Below, piece after piece: positions 37,246-45,972 of a stretch of 64,000 nucleotides of DNA. The notes under the pieces were generated by a model. It was not told the origin of the DNA, did not search any database, and saw nothing but the letters and a program-made list of their open reading frames with translations. The stretch is taken from the NCBI RefSeq assembly GCF_002777255.1, contig NZ_CP017634.1, positions 2,554,903-2,618,902 on the forward strand, read 5' to 3'. Each line of letters opens with the position of its first letter. Within the stretch, counting starts at the first letter, position 1. The translations under genes were made by a program, and so were the position numbers. Source of the DNA: Candidatus Formimonas warabiya. Lineage in GTDB: Bacteria > Bacillota > Dehalobacteriia > Dehalobacteriales > Dehalobacteriaceae.

Positions 37246-38160
37246 TTATTTCATCGAATATAGCTCTTTCATCCAGGCAACGGTTTTTGGGATACCTTCC
37301 GCCAGTGCCACTTTGGGGCGATAATTCAGATCCCTTACGGCTTTGGAAATGTCGCACTTTTTATACTTTGTCGTAAAACTCTCTTGCTGGACATAGTTCA
37401 CGTTGCGGTCGTCCATGTCCAGGCATTTGAGAATCATATCGGATACGGTTTTCATGTCATGCTCTTCCACGCCCCCAATATTGTATACTTCACCGGCCTG
37501 AAAATGATCGACGGCATTGGCCATACCCGACACACAATCATCAATATAAACGGATGTCCTGGTATGGTTCAGGTATACCGTATAAGGCCGGTGATGTAAG
37601 GCATGATAGATAAAAACACAGATGGCGCTTCGATAAGGCGTATAATATTCTCCGGGTCCATAGGTATTGAAAATTCTGATGCGCAGGGTTTCCGTGCCGG
37701 ACATTTCACGGGAATTCAGGATCTGCAATTCGTTGACCCATTTGCTGACGGCATAATCATTTTTTTGCCTGATTTCCAACTTGTCCAGCACTGCTTCAGA
37801 CATCGCCTCTTCGTAATCTCCGTAGACCTCTGAGCTGCTTGTAAAGATCATGCGAAAGCCCAGCTTTTCCTGGAGCCGGATCATATTCTTGGTCCCCACC
37901 GCATTGGTGGTCCAAAGGTCCTCATAATAATGCTCACCGTTCCACCTGCCAAATTCTGCCGCCAGGTGGTATACGTAATCAAACTTGTTCTTTTCAAATA
38001 TCTCCAGCAACTGCCGGTAGTTTCTGATATCACAGCGGTAATGCCTCTCTTCAGAGCTATGTATCAGATCGCAGGTCCAAACGTCATAGCCCCTGGAGAT
38101 CAGCTCTTTTACCAGTCGGGTACCTACAACACCCTTTCCTCCTGTAACAAATATTTTCAT
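37246..38160 (-). CDS. NAD-dependent sugar epimerase/dehydratase
   Basis: 304-residue extended short-chain dehydrogenase. The NAD motif is TGGKGVVGTRLVKEL, and the catalytic triad region shows IFTSSSEVYG and YAVSKW (YxxxK). It probably makes or epimerises a nucleotide sugar for the neighbouring transferases. GAGGG precedes the ATG. It heads the minus-strand operon 38160-35019, behind a sigma-K-like promoter. Confidence 0.87.
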   Translation of the reverse strand: MKIFVTGGKGVVGTRLVKELISRGYDVWTCDLIHSSEERHYRCDIRNYRQLLEIFEKNKFDYVYHLAAEFGRWNGEHYYEDLWTTNAVGTKNMIRLQEKLGFRMIFTSSSEVYGDYEEAMSEAVLDKLEIRQKNDYAVSKWVNELQILNSREMSGTETLRIRIFNTYGPGEYYTPYRSAICVFIYHALHHRPYTVYLNHTRTSVYIDDCVSGMANAVDHFQAGEVYNIGGVEEHDMKTVSDMILKCLDMDDRNVNYVQQESFTTKYKKCDISKAVRDLNYRPKVALAEGIPKTVAWMKELYSMK

Positions 38161-38266
38161 ACCGATCCCTCGATTTTTACTTAACTGTTTTTGGCAGCTT
38201 GATTTGGCAGCTTGACATAAGTCTTTGATTTAACACAATGCCACCGGCCCAAAGGGCCTGTTAATA

Positions 38267-38294
38267 TATCATATGTAAATAACCGAAATCGGTT
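38267..38294 (-). promoter_or_regulatory. Sigma-K-like promoter for the epimerase operon
   Basis: Minus-strand AACC (38291-38294), 15-base spacer, CATATGATA (38267-38275). The -35 region overlaps the inverted repeat AACCGAAATCGGTT, a possible site for an extra regulator. Confidence 0.5.
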
Positions 38295-38443
38295 ACTTTG
38301 CCAAGCAGATGATAAACCCAAATGGAAATCGGCCATGTAATTTAGCATTGCAGGTGACAATGATCCACTGATTTAGTAATGATCACAATAAAACCGCCTC
38401 AGGGTAAAGAGGACGATGCTGCATAATTTTATGATAAAAGTGT

Positions 38444-38472
38444 CACCAAACATACTTGCCAATCATAATATA
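38444..38472 (+). promoter_or_regulatory. Sigma-K-like promoter for the 62-residue gene
   Basis: CACC (38444-38447), 16-base spacer, CATAATATA (38464-38472). This fits the consensus at every defined position, about 48 bases upstream of the ATG. Confidence 0.55.
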
Positions 38473-38519
38473 ATTCAGGACAAGTTGTCCCGATACCCAT
38501 GGGAAAGGGGGAAATCTAA

Positions 38520-38708
38520 ATGCCATATGAAAATGAGCGATTTATTGATAAAGGTAAAGATGACGACAAGAAAAAGGAATGCAATTGCTGCATCAAGATT
38601 GAAGACAGCATTGTTGTACTGATTTGCGGCGACATTGAGATTGAAAAGGTAAAGAAATGTCTTGATTCCGTGTTAGAGGTAAAAGGCAGTAAAAAGATTG
38701 AATTATAG
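38520..38708 (+). CDS. Small Cys-rich protein, possible spore-coat component
   Basis: 62 residues, very polar at the start (DKGKDDDKKKECNCC) with five cysteines, then a short hydrophobic strand (SIVVLICGDIEIE). I do not recognise the family. Evidence that it is real: GGGGG stands 7-8 bases before the ATG, a sigma-K-like promoter lies upstream, and a strong hairpin follows 50 bases after the stop. Cysteine-rich small proteins of the sigma-K regulon are often cross-linked into the spore coat; that role is inferred. Confidence 0.6.
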   Translation: MPYENERFIDKGKDDDKKKECNCCIKIEDSIVVLICGDIEIEKVKKCLDSVLEVKGSKKIEL

Positions 38709-38758
38709 TGTAAAAGAGTAGTCTAGGGACCTTACAGAACTCTTACCGGCCGGAAATA

Positions 38759-38795
38759 GGAGCGACCCCTAAGCAAAAAGCTTAGGGGTCGCTCC
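38759..38795. terminator. Strong hairpin between convergent genes
   Basis: A 16-bp perfect stem (38759-38774 with 38780-38795) with an AAAAA loop, starting GGAGCGACCCC. It lies between the 62-residue gene and the end of the symporter gene and can serve both. No T-run follows. Confidence 0.65.
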
Positions 38796-38830
38796 CTTCA
38801 CAAACAAGAATTTTCTCCTTATCCACAACA

Positions 38831-40354
38831 CTACTCCGCATAATATGCTGATTCTGCCTTTTCCAAAGCCCCATAAAACTCATCCAGAACTTCCTTGTCT
38901 GTTTCTTTGGTGATCAGGCTGACCACAATCATTAGAATCGCTGAAATAGCCATGCCAAATACCCCGTACCAGGCATCCCCATAACCATACTCATAAGTTA
39001 AAAGAACCCCAATGGTTCCTGCCACAGAGGCAATAATCGCCGCCGGTTTCGTAGCTCTTCTCCAATACAAGGCAGCCACCAAAACAGGAAAGATGGGCAT
39101 CACCAGGGCAATGGCAAACATAATCAAAGTCCAGATTAAAGGGGGCGGATTCATGGCCAGCCACATAGCCGCTACCCCTAAGGTAAACACTGCCAGTCTG
39201 GCAAGGAGTACATGAACTTTCGGGGAGACATTTAATTTCAATAACTGGTTGAGAATATCTTCGGAGATAATAGACCCGGCTACCAAAAGATGGGAAGTAG
39301 CGGCAGACAATCCTTTAGCCAAAACACCCCAAACAAAGATTCCCATTAAAAGGGCCGCAAAACCTAACCCATGGACAGCAATAACTTTTTCAATCAGATA
39401 AGGTATCACAAGCTCCGTATCGCTTCCGCTTAATCCGGGTACCAGAGCAATCGCTATAAAACCGATAAAGCAGGTGCCGGTCCAGACGATAAATTGTAAT
39501 ACTGGCTGAAACATCATCAATTTTCTTTGGGCGGCCATATCTTTCCCAAAATATCCGGCCCGGATGAAAACATCGGGCAGCATAATGGTCCACCCAATGG
39601 CACAGGCGATGGGATAGCCAAACCGGGCGGAATAGGGAACCCATTTTTCCGGTCCGGGATAGGAAAACCAGGAATTTGAGTTCTGCCAAACATTGGCAAA
39701 GGCAGCGGAAAGTGATCCCTCGTATCCGTAGTACAATGCGCTGAGGCCAATTAGCCACAGAGCACCCATAAAAATCCAGCCCTGAACCGTTGCCGCCCAA
39801 GCCACGGATTTCACGCCCCCAAAGGGAACAAACAGTAAAGCAGTCAGTCCTACGAACAATACTACGGCCGATTGGGAGACTTTGCCTCCGCTGGCCACAT
39901 GGGCCGCGATCCCACAGGCATTATAGATGGCAGCGGCATAAGGTAATGATACACAAAAAAATATAATTGCCAAAATCAGTCTCAATAAAGGACTGCGGAA
40001 GCGATCATCATAAATGTCTGCCGGTGTGGTGTAATGTCTTTGGGTGTTGAGCAACCATACCTTATTCATGACAAAATAAGTCAAAACCGGGAATAAAGGC
40101 ATATAGCTTAACTCCGACATCCAGTATCCAAATCCTCCCCGGTAGTAGCCTCCCGGTCCCGCAAAGAACACCCAGGTGCTCATGAGGGCGGCAATATACG
40201 TCATGCACAGCACAAACCAGTTAATCTGGTTTCCCGCCGTATAAAAGTTCCGGGCCCCAATGTTTCGATCTCTCCACCACATATAGATGCCAAATACAAC
40301 CAGGAGAAACATATATACGATAAAAAGCAGCCAGGTTGTGCCTACAGAGAGCAT
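38831..40354 (-). CDS. Sodium:solute symporter (SSS family)
   Basis: 507-residue permease with about 13 membrane helices. The start YMFLLVVFGIYMWWRDRNIG, the FYTAGNQINWFVLCMTYIAA stretch and the central SAATSHLLVAGSIISEDILN are SSS signatures. The substrate is unknown; the adjacent MttB-family methyltransferase suggests a methylated amine or betaine. Its ATG overlaps the end of the small membrane-protein gene by 13 bases, so the two are translationally coupled. Confidence 0.88.
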   Translation of the reverse strand: MLSVGTTWLLFIVYMFLLVVFGIYMWWRDRNIGARNFYTAGNQINWFVLCMTYIAALMSTWVFFAGPGGYYRGGFGYWMSELSYMPLFPVLTYFVMNKVWLLNTQRHYTTPADIYDDRFRSPLLRLILAIIFFCVSLPYAAAIYNACGIAAHVASGGKVSQSAVVLFVGLTALLFVPFGGVKSVAWAATVQGWIFMGALWLIGLSALYYGYEGSLSAAFANVWQNSNSWFSYPGPEKWVPYSARFGYPIACAIGWTIMLPDVFIRAGYFGKDMAAQRKLMMFQPVLQFIVWTGTCFIGFIAIALVPGLSGSDTELVIPYLIEKVIAVHGLGFAALLMGIFVWGVLAKGLSAATSHLLVAGSIISEDILNQLLKLNVSPKVHVLLARLAVFTLGVAAMWLAMNPPPLIWTLIMFAIALVMPIFPVLVAALYWRRATKPAAIIASVAGTIGVLLTYEYGYGDAWYGVFGMAISAILMIVVSLITKETDKEVLDEFYGALEKAESAYYAE

Positions 40355-40620
40355 TTAGACCCCTCCTTTCCCTCTTCATCCATGGGGTCCTTTTCTAAAG
40401 CATTGACATTCTCCTTTAATCTTCTTTGACGGTGCACCATGATCATCCCCACATAGGAAATAATCCAGAGTGGGAGTACGGTAAACACCGCGTGAATGAT
40501 CGTTCCATGAGGAGTACCATAGGGCGGGACTCCCGGTAAATTATACAGAGCATAGAACAAGATCATGAGACCTAACCACCATTTTTCCGTTTTCTTATAG
40601 GCTTCAGTTTTTTTGGCCAT
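40342..40620 (-). CDS. Small membrane partner of the symporter
   Basis: 92 residues with two membrane segments (WLGLMILFYALYNL and AVFTVLPLWIISYVGMIMV) and a charged tail. It resembles the short proteins encoded before some SSS symporters (DUF997/DUF3311-like size and place), but the family is not certain. GGGGG precedes the ATG. It is coupled to the symporter and lies 61 bases after mttB. Confidence 0.72.
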   Translation of the reverse strand: MAKKTEAYKKTEKWWLGLMILFYALYNLPGVPPYGTPHGTIIHAVFTVLPLWIISYVGMIMVHRQRRLKENVNALEKDPMDEEGKEGSKCSL

Positions 40621-40681
40621 TTTTTAACCCCCTTAATGTATTCGTCGTGCCATCACAAAGCGTTTTTAAAGATCCTTCGTA

Positions 40682-42139
40682 TCACCGACTTGTCGGCCTC
40701 CTTTTTCCCAGCTGTTGGTCAGCCCGTTTCACAATAGTATCCAGTTCTTTCCGTACATCATCAGGCAGGTAGGCAGGCTGTCCTTTATCTTTAATCGTCA
40801 GATAATATTCTTTGGCCCGGGTAACTAAGTCTTTCGAGCCTTTTTCTGCCCACGAGGTCTTGGAATCACGGGAGAATAATTTGGCCCGATACCCGTCCCG
40901 GAAATGCCGGAAAGTATGATCCTTAGTAATAAATCCTTCGTTACCCTGCAGATCCATTAATTCCTGCCAGCCAATGTGCTCTTCATCCACTACCAAGCCT
41001 GTCTTTAATTGCTTCACCATGCCAAAGATCTCGTTATCGATAATTAACTGTTGCGGATTCAAGGTTTTTGCTGTTTCTATCTGACCGGCTCCTCCCAGAA
41101 TTGAGGCCCCAGACAAGCCCACCAACAAGGCCAGGGATGCCTGTTCAATGCCGGATTGGGTATCGGGGACACAACTGTCTGTTCCAGTGGCATAGGTATG
41201 GGCGGGAATCCCATAACCTTCTTCGAACAACTGCATGGATATCATCCGTCCCATGGTGGTAGACATAGCTGACTGAGTCGTATTGGTGTTCACCATATCC
41301 ATTTCAAATAAAAGAGGTGTGGCAATACACGGTGTTCCCGGAGCAATGAGCTGGGCCATGATAATCATCGCCAATACTTCTGCACATGCTAACACAGCAA
41401 TTCCTCCCGGCGTAATCGGGGCATTTGCCCCCGCCGTAGGAAGGGAACAGGGTTGCAGAGGCAAGCCCGCTTTGCAGCCTTCCAAAATGATATTGGCGTC
41501 CATGCGGGCAAAGGTTAAAGGGGGAATGGAACAGCAGATTAGGCTGACAATGGGTCTCTTTTTCAGGTTTTCTTTTCCGCCTACGACAGCTGCCGCCATT
41601 TCGATCAAATATTTCACATTTTCCCCTTCATATGGCTGCAGCCACCCATGCTTTCCGGTATTGTGCAAAATCGTGTGGAAGGTATGAATGTCTATGGTTT
41701 CTGCCGGAAAATCAATGGGGTTGGCAGAGGGTAAAGACCAGTGGTCAATATTTTCCAGCTTGTCCACAAGCCGTGTCCATTCCGCCACTTGGTCTAAAGT
41801 AATATGGTGATAATCACCCTCTTCCGAAAGATAGTACATGGCTCCCGTGTTGGTCCGGGTATAGAACAATCCCTGGGGATGAGGAAAAAACAAATCATTT
41901 TTTGGGTCAATTGCTGCTAAGGTAAACTCTCGGGGAACCTGTTTTAAGGCCTCCTCAATTAATTTTTTAGAAAACTTGGCCTTGGGACCGGAGACCTCTG
42001 CTCCAGATTTTTTTAAGATTCCCAGTACTTCTTCATGATCCACTCTAATGCCTTTGTTGACCAGTAACCATTCAATTTTTTCCTTCAGAAACTCTATCTC
42101 CTGAGTCATTAATGCTTTGACATGGATTGATTGAGCCAT
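40682..42139 (-). CDS. MttB-family methyltransferase, non-pyrrolysine
   Basis: 485-residue member of the trimethylamine methyltransferase family (COG5598), TIM-barrel enzymes that move a methyl group from a quaternary or tertiary amine to a corrinoid protein. Family landmarks are GLFYTRTNTGAMYY, PTAGANAPITPGGIAVLACA and GTDSCVPDTQSGIEQASLAL. There is no in-frame UAG, so it is a non-pyrrolysine form like glycine betaine methyltransferase MtgB; the exact amine cannot be predicted. No corrinoid protein or RamA-type activator is encoded nearby. GGGGGAG precedes the ATG. Confidence 0.88.
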   Translation of the reverse strand: MAQSIHVKALMTQEIEFLKEKIEWLLVNKGIRVDHEEVLGILKKSGAEVSGPKAKFSKKLIEEALKQVPREFTLAAIDPKNDLFFPHPQGLFYTRTNTGAMYYLSEEGDYHHITLDQVAEWTRLVDKLENIDHWSLPSANPIDFPAETIDIHTFHTILHNTGKHGWLQPYEGENVKYLIEMAAAVVGGKENLKKRPIVSLICCSIPPLTFARMDANIILEGCKAGLPLQPCSLPTAGANAPITPGGIAVLACAEVLAMIIMAQLIAPGTPCIATPLLFEMDMVNTNTTQSAMSTTMGRMISMQLFEEGYGIPAHTYATGTDSCVPDTQSGIEQASLALLVGLSGASILGGAGQIETAKTLNPQQLIIDNEIFGMVKQLKTGLVVDEEHIGWQELMDLQGNEGFITKDHTFRHFRDGYRAKLFSRDSKTSWAEKGSKDLVTRAKEYYLTIKDKGQPAYLPDDVRKELDTIVKRADQQLGKRRPTSR

Positions 42140-42221
42140 TTTTCGCTCCCCCTTAATAAATTTTGACTTTTATTTGCTTCTTTGAGATCGAACATCAAAG
42201 TAATATCACCCGGCAAATGGA

Positions 42222-42240
42222 TTCACCGCCTGTGCCAAGT
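42222..42240 (-). promoter_or_regulatory. Possible sigma-54 promoter of mttB
   Basis: On the minus strand TTGGCAC (42232-42238) fits the -24 element well, and GTGA ten bases after GG takes the -12 position, keeping G but not C. It lies about 90 bases before the mttB start. The match is partial. Confidence 0.35.
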
Positions 42241-42256
42241 AATAATGAAAGAATAG

Positions 42257-42280
42257 ACAGAAAAATCGCTATTTTTCTGT
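42257..42280. promoter_or_regulatory. Inverted repeat upstream of mttB promoter
   Basis: ACAGAAAAAT and ATTTTTCTGT, perfect 10-bp arms around CGCT. It lies about 20 bases upstream of the putative -24 box and could bind an activator dimer. Confidence 0.45.
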
Positions 42281-42469
42281 AGAAAAATAAAAAAGAATCA
42301 ATTTTGATGCCAAAAACAATGCTGACAATTTAATCATGAAATGTTCTTGCCCCCAAAAGATTCTTATCTATTAATTATTTACCAAGGACAGGATGAGGCT
42401 AATTTACCATGAGCCTGCACCTCCATGAACAGCTTTTATGAATCAGCCCTGGGAGGACAGGCCTTTCTT

Positions 42470-42709
42470 CTAAATATTTTTTAAGTGCTGAATACACTTG
42501 TTAATTTCCTCATCTAACGCCGTATAATCCGTCTTGTATCCATGCCCCATTTGCACATGACCCCATTCTATTCTGATGGTGAATTTAAATGGCTCAGGGA
42601 TTTTCGGATAAAGTTTTTGCCAAATCAATTGGGCTTCCTCAGATGCCACATGGCAGCCGGCCTTTTCTTTAAATTTCAACAGCTCATTGATTAAGTGATC
42701 TTTATTCAT
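42470..42709 (-). CDS. Small protein of unknown function
   Basis: About 79 residues, soluble, with a helical start (MNKDHLINELLKFKEKAG), LIWQKLYPKIPEPFKFTIRI and a helical end. No family is recognised. ATG 42709 has GGGGGAG 9 bases upstream; an ATG at 42742 is less well placed. It stands alone upstream of mttB on the same strand. Confidence 0.5.
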   Translation of the reverse strand: MNKDHLINELLKFKEKAGCHVASEEAQLIWQKLYPKIPEPFKFTIRIEWGHVQMGHGYKTDYTALDEEINKCIQHLKNI

Positions 42710-42807
42710 CCCATATCTCTCCCCCAGTTTTTTTCCTTCCATGATTCCTTATGCGCGCACCCCTCTTTGCCATTCCGCTTAAGGGGCTTGGCGATTTGGC
42801 CTTTTCC

Positions 42808-43902
42808 TTAAATATCCCCCTGAAACCGGCAAGAATCGATCATTTTGTTTGCTACAGATAAACGATGATTAAAGTAAGGTTGTTCGGCACAGTATGTGAT
42901 GATATATTCTCTGTCATCCTTTATAGTAAAAATCATCAGCCATTGAAGCTGAAAATTTCCTTGCTTCCCGGTACAGATCAATTTAAATCCGGGATTTCCG
43001 TCCACCTTCTCGTCCTCAACCTGAAGAATATTTGCCTCCGTGATGGTACTTTTCAGTCCCTTCATTTCCCTTTCTTTTAATTCTTCTAAAGATATTTCAG
43101 GCGGGAGTTCTCCTACGACAATATTGACACTTTCATGAATGGCCCTGGTGTGAGCGGCAATTGGGCCGACAAAAGCTACTAATACATGGGGAATATCCGT
43201 CTTAACTTCCCAGTCGCCAGGGTAATCAATTTCCAGGTGATATTTCATGTTTTGATAAGTCAAGAAGTTCACGGTTTGGTTCTCCGTAGGCGTTAATGCC
43301 GGATCACCTTTGTCCGGGTTGGCCCGAAAAGAGAACTCCGGGGTCATGGTCCCATCGGCAAACGATAAAGAACTATAGATAAACAGGGCAGCACCTATAT
43401 AAAATATAATAACACCGTCAAGACGCCTGACAAGTCCCAAAAAACTTAACGGTTTCATGATATTGATCAGACCAAATGAAATGATGAAAAGACCGAGACA
43501 CAATTTTAGGCCCACCGACCCTACTAAATAGAAGAGAGTTAGCAAAACAATTCCCGCAATAAGGGCAAGGGATTTCTTTGTAAATTTTCTTTGCCGATTT
43601 TGAGGAATAGTCTCTCCAGGCTCCGGTTCTTCTTCAAGTGGTTCCGCTTCGTTTTCCCCACTCGCCGACGGATGCCCCCATTCAGCACCATCCTGTGCCG
43701 ACTTTGAACGAGAATGCATGCATGGTTTACCGCAGGTCTTACCCAAATGATCATCTCCACCTGCCCAAGCAATTTTTCTTTTGCCCATTTTATTCCACAG
43801 GCTCTTAAATAATCCTTTCGCCTCCAAAAAAATAGCTGAGCACTTAATAAATGCCCAGCTAAAGGGACTAGAAAGAAAATCTCCCCCCAGACTCAATTGC
43901 AT
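42808..43902 (-). CDS. Membrane protein with C-terminal PsbP/DcrB-like domain
   Basis: 364 residues as an open frame; the protein may begin at ATG 43788 (MGKRKIAWAGG), since no ribosome site supports either start. From that start it has a short Cys/His segment (GKTCGKPCMHS), an acidic linker, about three membrane helices (LIAGIVLLTLFYLVGSVGLK onward) and an outer domain of about 170 residues with LEIDYPGDWEV, like PsbP/DcrB folds. Function unknown. The Cys/His segment could be a broken zinc ribbon. Confidence 0.6.
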   Translation of the reverse strand: MQLSLGGDFLSSPFSWAFIKCSAIFLEAKGLFKSLWNKMGKRKIAWAGGDDHLGKTCGKPCMHSRSKSAQDGAEWGHPSASGENEAEPLEEEPEPGETIPQNRQRKFTKKSLALIAGIVLLTLFYLVGSVGLKLCLGLFIISFGLINIMKPLSFLGLVRRLDGVIIFYIGAALFIYSSLSFADGTMTPEFSFRANPDKGDPALTPTENQTVNFLTYQNMKYHLEIDYPGDWEVKTDIPHVLVAFVGPIAAHTRAIHESVNIVVGELPPEISLEELKEREMKGLKSTITEANILQVEDEKVDGNPGFKLICTGKQGNFQLQWLMIFTIKDDREYIITYCAEQPYFNHRLSVANKMIDSCRFQGDI

Positions 43903-44057
43903 GATAACTTTTTATACCTTTCAGCTTTTGAATTGCTTTTCCCTGAGTTTTCTCACCGGGTTTCCCAAAGAACAAGGCACGTTGCACATACACTTTCCAC
44001 AGGTATCACCCAAGCGGCAGGAGTTTTAAAAACCCTTGCCGTTCCATCGAGCCCATT

Positions 44058-44711
44058 TCATTCAACGGGTACGGTAAATGATTTCGTCACGCTGCCGAAG
44101 AGATCCTGATAAAAGTTGACTTTTACGCTTTTACTCGCATGATCAATGCCAAATATCATCTGCGCGTTACACGTTGCCCCTGCCGGTATCGTTTGCGCAT
44201 AGTTTGTTGGTGAATTAGGATAAGTATATCCCACTACTCCGGTAGCATCGATTACTTTAAAATAGATGTCCCCCAGGAACAGGTCTTCGGGATTGGCAAT
44301 ATTGGTGTATGTGTAATCAATAATAATAACTTGGGCCGGATTTTTGTCGGAAAATTGATTTCTTTCTTCTGTAGTCGTGATCTTGTTAATTTTAAAACTA
44401 TACAGCGCCTTCCCTGTACTGTCCTTAACGGTGTATTCATTTTTCGCTGCTGCCGGTGGAGCCGTTGTGCCGCTGCCTCCTGATCCCACTGTAACAGTTT
44501 TTGTCTTCCCATCCCACGCCACCGATACCCCCAAGAGATCGCCCACAGCCTTAAGAGGCAAATAGGTAGTACCGTTGATAATTCTAATATCTACCCCCTG
44601 GGCCGTCTTCCCGTTGACAATTAGTTTTATTCCCGAAGCCGCCATAACCCCGCTGACAAATACCAGGCATAATACCAACGCACCTACCCATACTTTCCAA
44701 TGCTTGAGCAC
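44058..44711 (-). CDS. Secreted protein with copper amine oxidase N-terminal-like domain
   Basis: 217 residues with a signal peptide (VWVGALVLCLVFVSGVMAAS), then the domain often called copper amine oxidase N-terminal (IRIINGTTYLPLKAVGDLLG, VAWDGKTKTVTVG; about 30-80), a Gly/Ala/Pro linker and a DUF4352-like beta domain (IIDYTYTNIANPEDLFLG). These are common cell-surface proteins in Clostridia with no enzyme activity known. GTG 44711 has GGAG 7 bases upstream. No operon partner. Confidence 0.82.
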   Translation of the reverse strand: MLKHWKVWVGALVLCLVFVSGVMAASGIKLIVNGKTAQGVDIRIINGTTYLPLKAVGDLLGVSVAWDGKTKTVTVGSGGSGTTAPPAAAKNEYTVKDSTGKALYSFKINKITTTEERNQFSDKNPAQVIIIDYTYTNIANPEDLFLGDIYFKVIDATGVVGYTYPNSPTNYAQTIPAGATCNAQMIFGIDHASKSVKVNFYQDLFGSVTKSFTVPVE

Positions 44712-44894
44712 GATAGTTCTCCCCCTTTGTTTTTTGGTGATTCATATATTCCACAACATTCCATATTTTCCTCTATATTAAAAACATTGTGGTGAAAATA
44801 GATTTGGTCTCAGCGCTCAAAAGGTAGCATTCTTGGGGGAAAATCGTGAAAAGAAGAGAGCCTTAATGGCAAATTCTCCACCGCTGCACTGTTT

Positions 44895-45866
44895 CTACTT
44901 AATAAATCCTATTTCTCTCAGCAGAGGCTCATACATTTCCGATTCCCTCTTGAGATAGCTTGTAAAGTCATCTCCAAAGTATTCTTCGGAAACCAAACAT
45001 TCGTCATAGACATACTTTTTCCAGCGCTCGGTCGCCAGCAGTTTTTTAAATGCCTCAATCAGTACCTCTCTGGCATCCTCCGGGATGTCTTTAGGAGCGA
45101 CTACCCCCCGGGGAATACCGGATACCAGGTTGTATCCTATTTCCTTTAAGGTAGGTACATCAGGGAGCTTCTTGGCACGTTCCACACTGGAAATGGCAAG
45201 GATCCTCATTCTACCCGCTTCCACCTGGCCCAGGGCAGAACGCATGGACATACTTCCCACATCTGCGTGGCCGCCCAGGACAGCGACTATCGTCTCGCCA
45301 TCCGAGGTCTGCGGTACGAAGACAATCTTCCCCCCGATCATACGGGCAAATTGAATCCCCATAACATGGTCCGAGCTTCCCACCGAAGCCAAAGCCCAGG
45401 TGATTCCCTCTTCCCTGTTCTTACTATCTGCAATCAGATCTGCAAGGGTTTGATAGGGCGAATCGGTTTTCACAATAATACAGCTGGGGTCGCAAGCCAG
45501 CATGCAGATGGGGGCAAACTGGGTATAGTTGGGGCAGTCTTTACTTTGTAAGGGCGTCGTGATAAATGTGGACGTCGCACTGAGCACCACATAAGGGTCT
45601 CCTTTTTTGTCGGCGACGTACTTGTAAGCAACGGCGCCGCCCCCGCCCGGTTTGTTGGAAACAGTAATCGGTACATTTATCAGCTTTTCCTTGGTCAGCA
45701 TATCGGCTACCGTGCGTAGAAAAGCGTCGCTGGATCCACCAGCGTTTGTCTGGCAGACAAATTCAATCGGTCTGTTAGGATACGCTTTATCTCCCGCCGA
45801 ACACCCAACCAAAGAGAGAATCAGAAAGACCATCATCGTCAAAAGAATGATACGCTTAAGCCTCAT
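44895..45866 (-). CDS. tctC: Tripartite tricarboxylate transporter binding protein 1
   Basis: 323-residue lipoprotein of the TctC/Bug family. The lipobox is LVGCS near residue 23. The fold starts with YPNRPIEFVCQTNAGGSSDA, and SNKPGGGGAVAYKYV is the ligand-binding loop typical of the family. It captures a carboxylate outside the cell for the TctA/TctB permease. GGAGGAG precedes the ATG. It is the last gene of the tctC-tctB-tctA-tctC set and closely related to the second copy at 48052. Confidence 0.92.
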   Translation of the reverse strand: MRLKRIILLTMMVFLILSLVGCSAGDKAYPNRPIEFVCQTNAGGSSDAFLRTVADMLTKEKLINVPITVSNKPGGGGAVAYKYVADKKGDPYVVLSATSTFITTPLQSKDCPNYTQFAPICMLACDPSCIIVKTDSPYQTLADLIADSKNREEGITWALASVGSSDHVMGIQFARMIGGKIVFVPQTSDGETIVAVLGGHADVGSMSMRSALGQVEAGRMRILAISSVERAKKLPDVPTLKEIGYNLVSGIPRGVVAPKDIPEDAREVLIEAFKKLLATERWKKYVYDECLVSEEYFGDDFTSYLKRESEMYEPLLREIGFIK

Positions 45867-45972
45867 GACATTCTCCTCCTATTATCATTGAGTTTTCTTA
45901 GCGCCCACAGAACCACCGGCAAGATCAACAGAGTTCTTTGGAATCTGCTTCTCAAAATAAATGTATCAAATT

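Larger units (their letters stand above)
38161..38519. other. Divergent promoter region
   Basis: 359 bases between the epimerase operon and the 62-residue gene. It contains the two sigma-K-like promoters listed separately, facing apart, plus short inverted repeats (AACCGA/TCGGTT at 38281-38294 and GGCCC/GGGCC nearby). No gene is seen. Confidence 0.6.
42140..42469. other. mttB upstream region
   Basis: 330 bases without a gene. It contains the possible sigma-54 promoter and inverted repeat listed separately. The rest is AT-rich and shows no further feature. Confidence 0.5.

Noticed and set aside
40682..42139. Pyrrolysine-containing trimethylamine methyltransferase
   Set aside because: The reading frame has no internal UAG, and no pyl genes are present in the window.
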